A stretch of 31,571 nt of DNA from positions 1 to 31,571 of IMG/VR virus record IMGVR_UViG_3300042557_000594; one strand, 5' to 3'. The DNA comes from a virus. A program made the translations under genes and the position numbers. Under the pieces are notes generated by a model. The model was not told the DNA's origin. It ran no database searches and worked only from the letters and a program-made list of their open reading frames with translations. Below are positions 29,738 through 31,571 of the stretch, piece by piece (positions within the stretch are counted from its first letter, which is position 1; every line of letters begins with the position of its first letter).

Positions 29738-29829
29738 GACTATCCGTATGAAAAAATTTACAAATCCCACCATTACCGCATTGCCATAGCACAATCGTGC
29801 GCGGATAGTCCTTTGCGTGTAGTGGTGGG
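29738..29829 (+). ncRNA. Structured leader RNA with interleaved stems (predicted pseudoknot)
   Basis: A 5' leader with two long helices that cross. Stem 1 is 29738-29746 with 29802-29810 (9 perfect pairs, GACTATCCG/CGGATAGTC). Stem 2 is 29766-29780 with 29814-29829 (15 pairs, one G-U, one bulged U at 29818). Between them is a 4-bp hairpin, 29789-29792/29797-29800 with loop AATC. The order stem1-5', stem2-5', hairpin, stem1-3', stem2-3' is a pseudoknot, or two mutually exclusive folds. The RNA begins at the predicted start site, and stem 2 ends 11 bases before ATG 29841. The topology is similar to HDV-like ribozymes and to Rep-control leaders of plasmids, but I see no P4 helix or conserved catalytic core of an HDV ribozyme. 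Confidence 0.7.
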
Positions 29830-29840
29830 TATTTACTTTT

Positions 29841-30200
29841 ATGATTACCAATTTTGAAGAATTAACTTGCGAATTGAACGCAGTTGAAATCGGTTTGCTG
29901 GATGCACTTACTGATATTCTAAACAATTACACCAAACAACAGCCAGCTAAAAGCGAAAAGATTGTAAGTGATATGAAAATGCATATTGCAAATCATTCTT
30001 TGAACGTTTCATTTAGTGGCGTAAGATTGCGTAAAATGATTAACCACTTACGTCGTGCTGGCACATTACCAATTATTGGTACAAGCAAAGGTTACTACGT
30101 TAGTTACAATCATGACGAAGTATGTAAGCAAATTCAAAGCTTAGTTGAACGCGCTAACTCGATTGAACATTGTGCTAAAGGTTTACTAAAATTTACATGA
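29841..30200 (+). CDS. Winged-helix DNA-binding protein (replication region)
   Basis: A 119-residue protein. The segment NVSFSGVRLRKMINHLRRAG, followed by TLPIIGTSKGYYVSYNHDEV, matches a winged-helix motif: a recognition helix and a GYY wing as in phage wHTH proteins that act in replication or packaging. A C-terminal helix carries ERANSIEHCAKGL. It is the first gene after the structured leader and precedes the replication protein by one base. A role in replication initiation or its control is inferred. Confidence 0.7.
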   Translation: MITNFEELTCELNAVEIGLLDALTDILNNYTKQQPAKSEKIVSDMKMHIANHSLNVSFSGVRLRKMINHLRRAGTLPIIGTSKGYYVSYNHDEVCKQIQSLVERANSIEHCAKGLLKFT

Positions 30201-30201
30201 T

Positions 30202-30960
30202 ATGAAGGATCCAGCGTTCCTTTTTTATTCTTCGGACTTTTTAACCGGAACAATGCTGTTGAACATGGAGCAGAAGGGTAAGTACATTACCCTTCTGTGC
30301 CTTCAGCATAATAAAGGTAGATTATCCGAAAAAGATATGTTGCACATATGTGGTTCATATGATGCTGATGTCTTCGGCAAATTCGTAAAAGATGAAGAAG
30401 GTTTCTTTTTTAACGAGCGTTTAAGCATTGAAATGCAGAAGCGTAAAGCTTATTCCGATAGCCGAAGAAACAATAGAACCAAAAAAGATGTGTCGAACAT
30501 ATCTAAAACATATGTTCCACATATGGAAAATGTAAATGAAAATGAAATTGAAAATATAAATGAAGTTATAGTTGAAGATGCAAATGAAAAAAAAGTAACG
30601 CGCAAACGATTCGTTAAACCTGAAGAACATGAAGTGTACAACTTGATGGGCGAACTGAATGCGACAGGTAAAAACTTTATGAGTGAAGATAGATTAGTTA
30701 ATTTCGCTCGCACCTTTATGGATCACTACGAAGCTAATGGCTGGATAGTAGGTAAATCTTCAATGAAGGATTGGCAAAGTACAGTGCGCAACTGGATGCG
30801 CAGAGAATGGGATAAAATTAAAAATCAAAAATCATATGGCAAACAATCAAATTCAACAGCAGACAGCATTGCAAAAGCTAATGCACTTTACGCCGAAGCA
30901 GTCGCTATCAGTCGAGCACGCGATAACACAAGACCAGATTGGTCTCCTTCGGAAGCTTGA
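30202..30960 (+). CDS. Replication initiation-like protein (DUF1376/O-like)
   Basis: A 252-residue protein. The N-terminal segment DPAFLFYSSDFLTGTMLLNM, followed by EQKGKYITLLCLQHNKGRLS, matches the DUF1376-type winged-helix of phage replication proteins. The middle is a variable, Asn/Glu-rich linker. A helical C-terminal domain (VYNLMGELNATGKNFM, DHYEANGWIVGKSSMKDWQS) resembles the domain that contacts helicase loaders. It would mark the phage origin. It follows the winged-helix gene by one base and overlaps the next gene by 125 bp in a different frame. Confidence 0.75.
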   Translation: MKDPAFLFYSSDFLTGTMLLNMEQKGKYITLLCLQHNKGRLSEKDMLHICGSYDADVFGKFVKDEEGFFFNERLSIEMQKRKAYSDSRRNNRTKKDVSNISKTYVPHMENVNENEIENINEVIVEDANEKKVTRKRFVKPEEHEVYNLMGELNATGKNFMSEDRLVNFARTFMDHYEANGWIVGKSSMKDWQSTVRNWMRREWDKIKNQKSYGKQSNSTADSIAKANALYAEAVAISRARDNTRPDWSPSEA

Positions 30961-31525
30961 CAAAGAAACAACCAAAGACAAAATCATTCAGTTGGTTACG
31001 CGATGTACTCAACTAATGAATGTGCAAAATAACATGAACGGTATGCAGATTGAATTCTGTGCTGAGAACATCATGGAAAAAATGTATATGTATTCACTTG
31101 AAGATGTGCAGCTGTGTTTAGATCGCGGTGCTATTGGTGCCTATGGTACAATTTATAACCGCATAGATCCTGCAACAATACTTGCATGGTTTCCTTTGTA
31201 TGATCAAGAACGTCAGGTATATGTAACTGCGAAAAAAAATGCTGAACAGCAATCAAACAACATCTACGAAATGTTCCAGCATCCGCAAATCATGGAAGCT
31301 ATGCAACAGGCAGCAGATAAGTTAAGCATCAAAGAAGAACCGGTGCGCGAAGTGAAAAGGGAAAATCCACCACCACTTGAAATAGCACTCATGCGCGAAT
31401 ACGATGCGCTGCCGCAATGGGATAACGATATGCGCTTCCGGGTATACAAAAACAAGCCGTACCAATTCACCGAATACAGGCAGGAACGTTACAGGGAATT
31501 AATCGAAACGCAAAATGAATACTGA
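30836..31525 (+). CDS. Replication-associated protein, helicase-loader-like by position
   Basis: A 229-residue protein (opening MANNQIQQQTALQKLMHFTP). It has the conserved-looking segment YMYSLEDVQLCLDRGAIGAY then GTIYNRIDPATILAWFPLYD, a pattern of Bacteroidota phage proteins (DUF6633-like) next to replication initiators. No Walker motif is present, so it is not an ATP-driven loader; it may recruit host helicase. The first 125 bases overlap the replication protein gene in another frame; a later start would lose the N-terminal helices. The gene crosses the circular junction, and its end is duplicated at 1-226. Confidence 0.6.
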   Translation: MANNQIQQQTALQKLMHFTPKQSLSVEHAITQDQIGLLRKLDKETTKDKIIQLVTRCTQLMNVQNNMNGMQIEFCAENIMEKMYMYSLEDVQLCLDRGAIGAYGTIYNRIDPATILAWFPLYDQERQVYVTAKKNAEQQSNNIYEMFQHPQIMEAMQQAADKLSIKEEPVREVKRENPPPLEIALMREYDALPQWDNDMRFRVYKNKPYQFTEYRQERYRELIETQNEY

Positions 31526-31571
31526 AATAGAAAAGCGCGAAGTCATTAGTCAAGTGACCAATGAAGATTGT
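31301..31571. repeat. Right copy of the terminal overlap
   Basis: This repeats bases 2-272 with seven mismatches. Reading from the gene at 30836-31525 continues at the left edge into the methyltransferase gene. It supports a circular or circularly permuted 31.3-kb genome. Confidence 0.93.

Noticed and set aside
29738-29829. Classical HDV ribozyme
   Set aside because: The order of stems is similar, but the joining region between the two 3' strands is only 3 bases. There is no P4 or obvious catalytic C with the conserved A residues, and the first linker is 19 bases. The call is left as a structured RNA.
1-31571. tRNA genes, CRISPR arrays, integrase or excisionase
   Set aside because: No cloverleaf, no regularly spaced repeats and no tyrosine or serine recombinase motifs were seen on either strand.

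Overview
The window is essentially one complete genome of a small tailed phage (about 31.3 kb), most likely a siphovirus infecting a member of the Bacteroidota. Three things point to that host group. Start codons are preceded by A/T-rich stretches rather than Shine-Dalgarno sites. Several promoters match the Bacteroidota pattern TTTG - 19 bp - TAnnTTTG exactly. The protein families (DUF6712-like connector, XkdF-like protease, typical Bacteroidota-phage tail proteins) also fit. The first 272 bases recur at the end (2-272 = 31301-31571, with 7 mismatches). The contig therefore closes on itself, and the gene cut at the left edge is the tail of the gene at 30836-31525. There is no integrase, tRNA or CRISPR array.

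Layout. A rightward early/middle transcription unit starts at 27955, runs through the contig junction and ends near 6622. It begins with small hypothetical proteins and a helix-turn-helix protein, a VRR-NUC nuclease, a 5' leader predicted to fold into a pseudoknot, a winged-helix protein and replication proteins. Past the junction come an N4/N6 DNA methyltransferase, an SSB-like protein, the large terminase, a two-part recombination system (Rad52-like annealing protein and YqaJ exonuclease), an alpha/beta hydrolase, a GIY-YIG nuclease and several short conserved phage proteins joined by ATGA overlaps.

A leftward late unit runs from 27839 down to 6649. It starts with a sigma-70-like protein and a zinc-binding protein, then a putative small terminase. 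Tail genes follow: a tail chaperone with a -1 frameshift site, a terminator-fibre fusion, a gp10-like protein, two large tail proteins and the tape measure. Head genes come next: protease, scaffold, capsid, tail/virion protein, and a portal fused to a gpF-like domain. The unit ends with the lysis cassette (holin, CHAP-like endolysin, overlapping spanin-like genes), a metallophosphoesterase and a small zinc protease. A single rightward ribbon-helix-helix gene with its own promoter and terminator sits inside this unit.

Control. The two units diverge from 27840-27954. There a 16-bp palindrome overlaps the rightward -7 box and lies next to a leftward -7 box, so one repressor could switch both directions. 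The most unusual features are the pseudoknotted leader RNA ahead of the replication genes, the frameshifted tail chaperone, and a 10-A slippery tract exactly at the portal/gpF-domain boundary.
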